Assembly: GCF_024347535.1 (NCBI RefSeq)
Contig: NZ_AP025498.1
Coordinates: 1,364,001-1,428,000 of the forward strand
Reading direction: 5' to 3'
From: Vibrio kanaloae
GTDB lineage: Bacteria; Pseudomonadota; Gammaproteobacteria; Enterobacterales; Vibrionaceae
Length of the DNA: 64,000 nt
This document shows positions 63,871 to 64,000 of this stretch, in pieces. The notes under the pieces were generated by a model. It was not told where the DNA came from and searched no databases. It worked only from the letters and a program-made list of their open reading frames with translations. Position 1 is the stretch's first letter. Every line of letters starts with the position of its first letter. Both the position numbers and the translations under genes were made by a program.

Positions 63871-64000
63871 GCTGCTGCCTCCGTTTCATTCTGCTGTAGT
63901 TGCCATGTATCGTAATAGTAATCACAGGTTTTCAATAACGTGGCATGGTCGCCCTTCGCGATCACCTTACCTTCGTTCAACACAATGATTTCATCCATAT
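63864..64000 (-). CDS. mdlA: ABC exporter partner half, C-terminal end only (MdlA-like)
   Basis: Only the last about 44 codons are in the window. They read MDEIIVLNEGKVIAKGDH and on, the end of an ABC ATPase after the switch histidine (the D-x-I-x-V-L-x-x-G strand and the H-x-x-L-L helix), then DTWQLQQNETEAAAC. The stop TAA lies inside the ATG region of the mdlB-like gene (seven-base overlap), so they are one operon. With an LSVGQ partner downstream, an MdlA-type half is the best guess. Confidence 0.75.
   Translation of the reverse strand, partial: MDEIIVLNEGKVIAKGDHATLLKTCDYYYDTWQLQQNETEAAAC

Overview
The window looks like part of a Vibrio chromosome, most likely the second chromosome of a marine species near the Splendidus group. 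This is inferred from the gene set (fruBKA with divergent fruR, kbl-tdh, an archaeal-type HMG-CoA reductase, fatty acid cis/trans isomerase, TorS/TorT) and from high protein similarity to enterobacterial orthologues; no marker gene in the window fixes the species. Coding density is high, base composition is even, and I see no rRNA, tRNA, CRISPR array, prophage or intact insertion sequence.

Layout. 1-3.7 kb: end of nitrite reductase small subunit nirD, a nitrate/nitrite MFS transporter, and a one-chain PP2C phosphatase/Ser-Thr kinase (nitrate assimilation locus). 3.7-9.1 kb: fructose PTS regulon, fruR divergent from fruB-fruK-fruA, with Cra/FruR-type operators between them. 9.1-14.8 kb: leftward efflux operon consisting of a broken six-TM ABC gene, membrane fusion protein, RND pump and an AraC/GyrI-type regulator. 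15.2-17.7 kb: DOPA-dioxygenase-like protein, YghU-type glutathione transferase, YajD HNH protein and a small membrane protein. 18.3-22.1 kb: OFA-type MFS transporter and periplasmic haem-binding fatty acid cis/trans isomerase. 22.3-26.4 kb: TorS/TorT sensor pair, without TorR. 26.5-31.9 kb: mgsA, a VOC protein, helD and yccS. 32.2-35.3 kb: two small unknown genes, HMG-CoA reductase and a LysR regulator. 35.3-37.9 kb: glycyl-radical enzyme YjjI and its activase YjjW. 38.1-43.3 kb: methyltransferase/LysR divergent pair, an NTF2-like protein, a CDF metal transporter, YddG exporter and YjjG nucleotidase. 43.5-48.6 kb: a 53-residue ORF, iron alcohol dehydrogenase YiaY, yccF, a 41-residue membrane peptide, and the threonine-degradation operon kbl-tdh. 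49.1-54.1 kb: LysR-YaeR pair, PepSY membrane protein with a DUF2946-like partner, cytochrome b562 and PHP phosphatase YcdX. 54.4-60 kb: large Cache/HAMP/HD-GYP protein, EamA exporter with divergent LysR, and YbjQ. 60-64 kb: TPR membrane protein, a two-gene HEPN-like unit, and the two halves of an MdlAB-type ABC exporter.

Most of the window is core or near-core metabolism. The points that deserve a second look are the internally deleted ABC six-TM pseudogene at the head of the efflux operon, a 16-bp-arm inverted repeat upstream of it, a seven-copy 8-bp tandem repeat between kbl and a LysR gene, small genes with strong ribosome binding sites, start-site hairpins at yjjI and the 53-residue ORF, an HD-GYP domain split by an insertion of roughly 170 residues, and a HEPN-motif protein with a small unknown partner.
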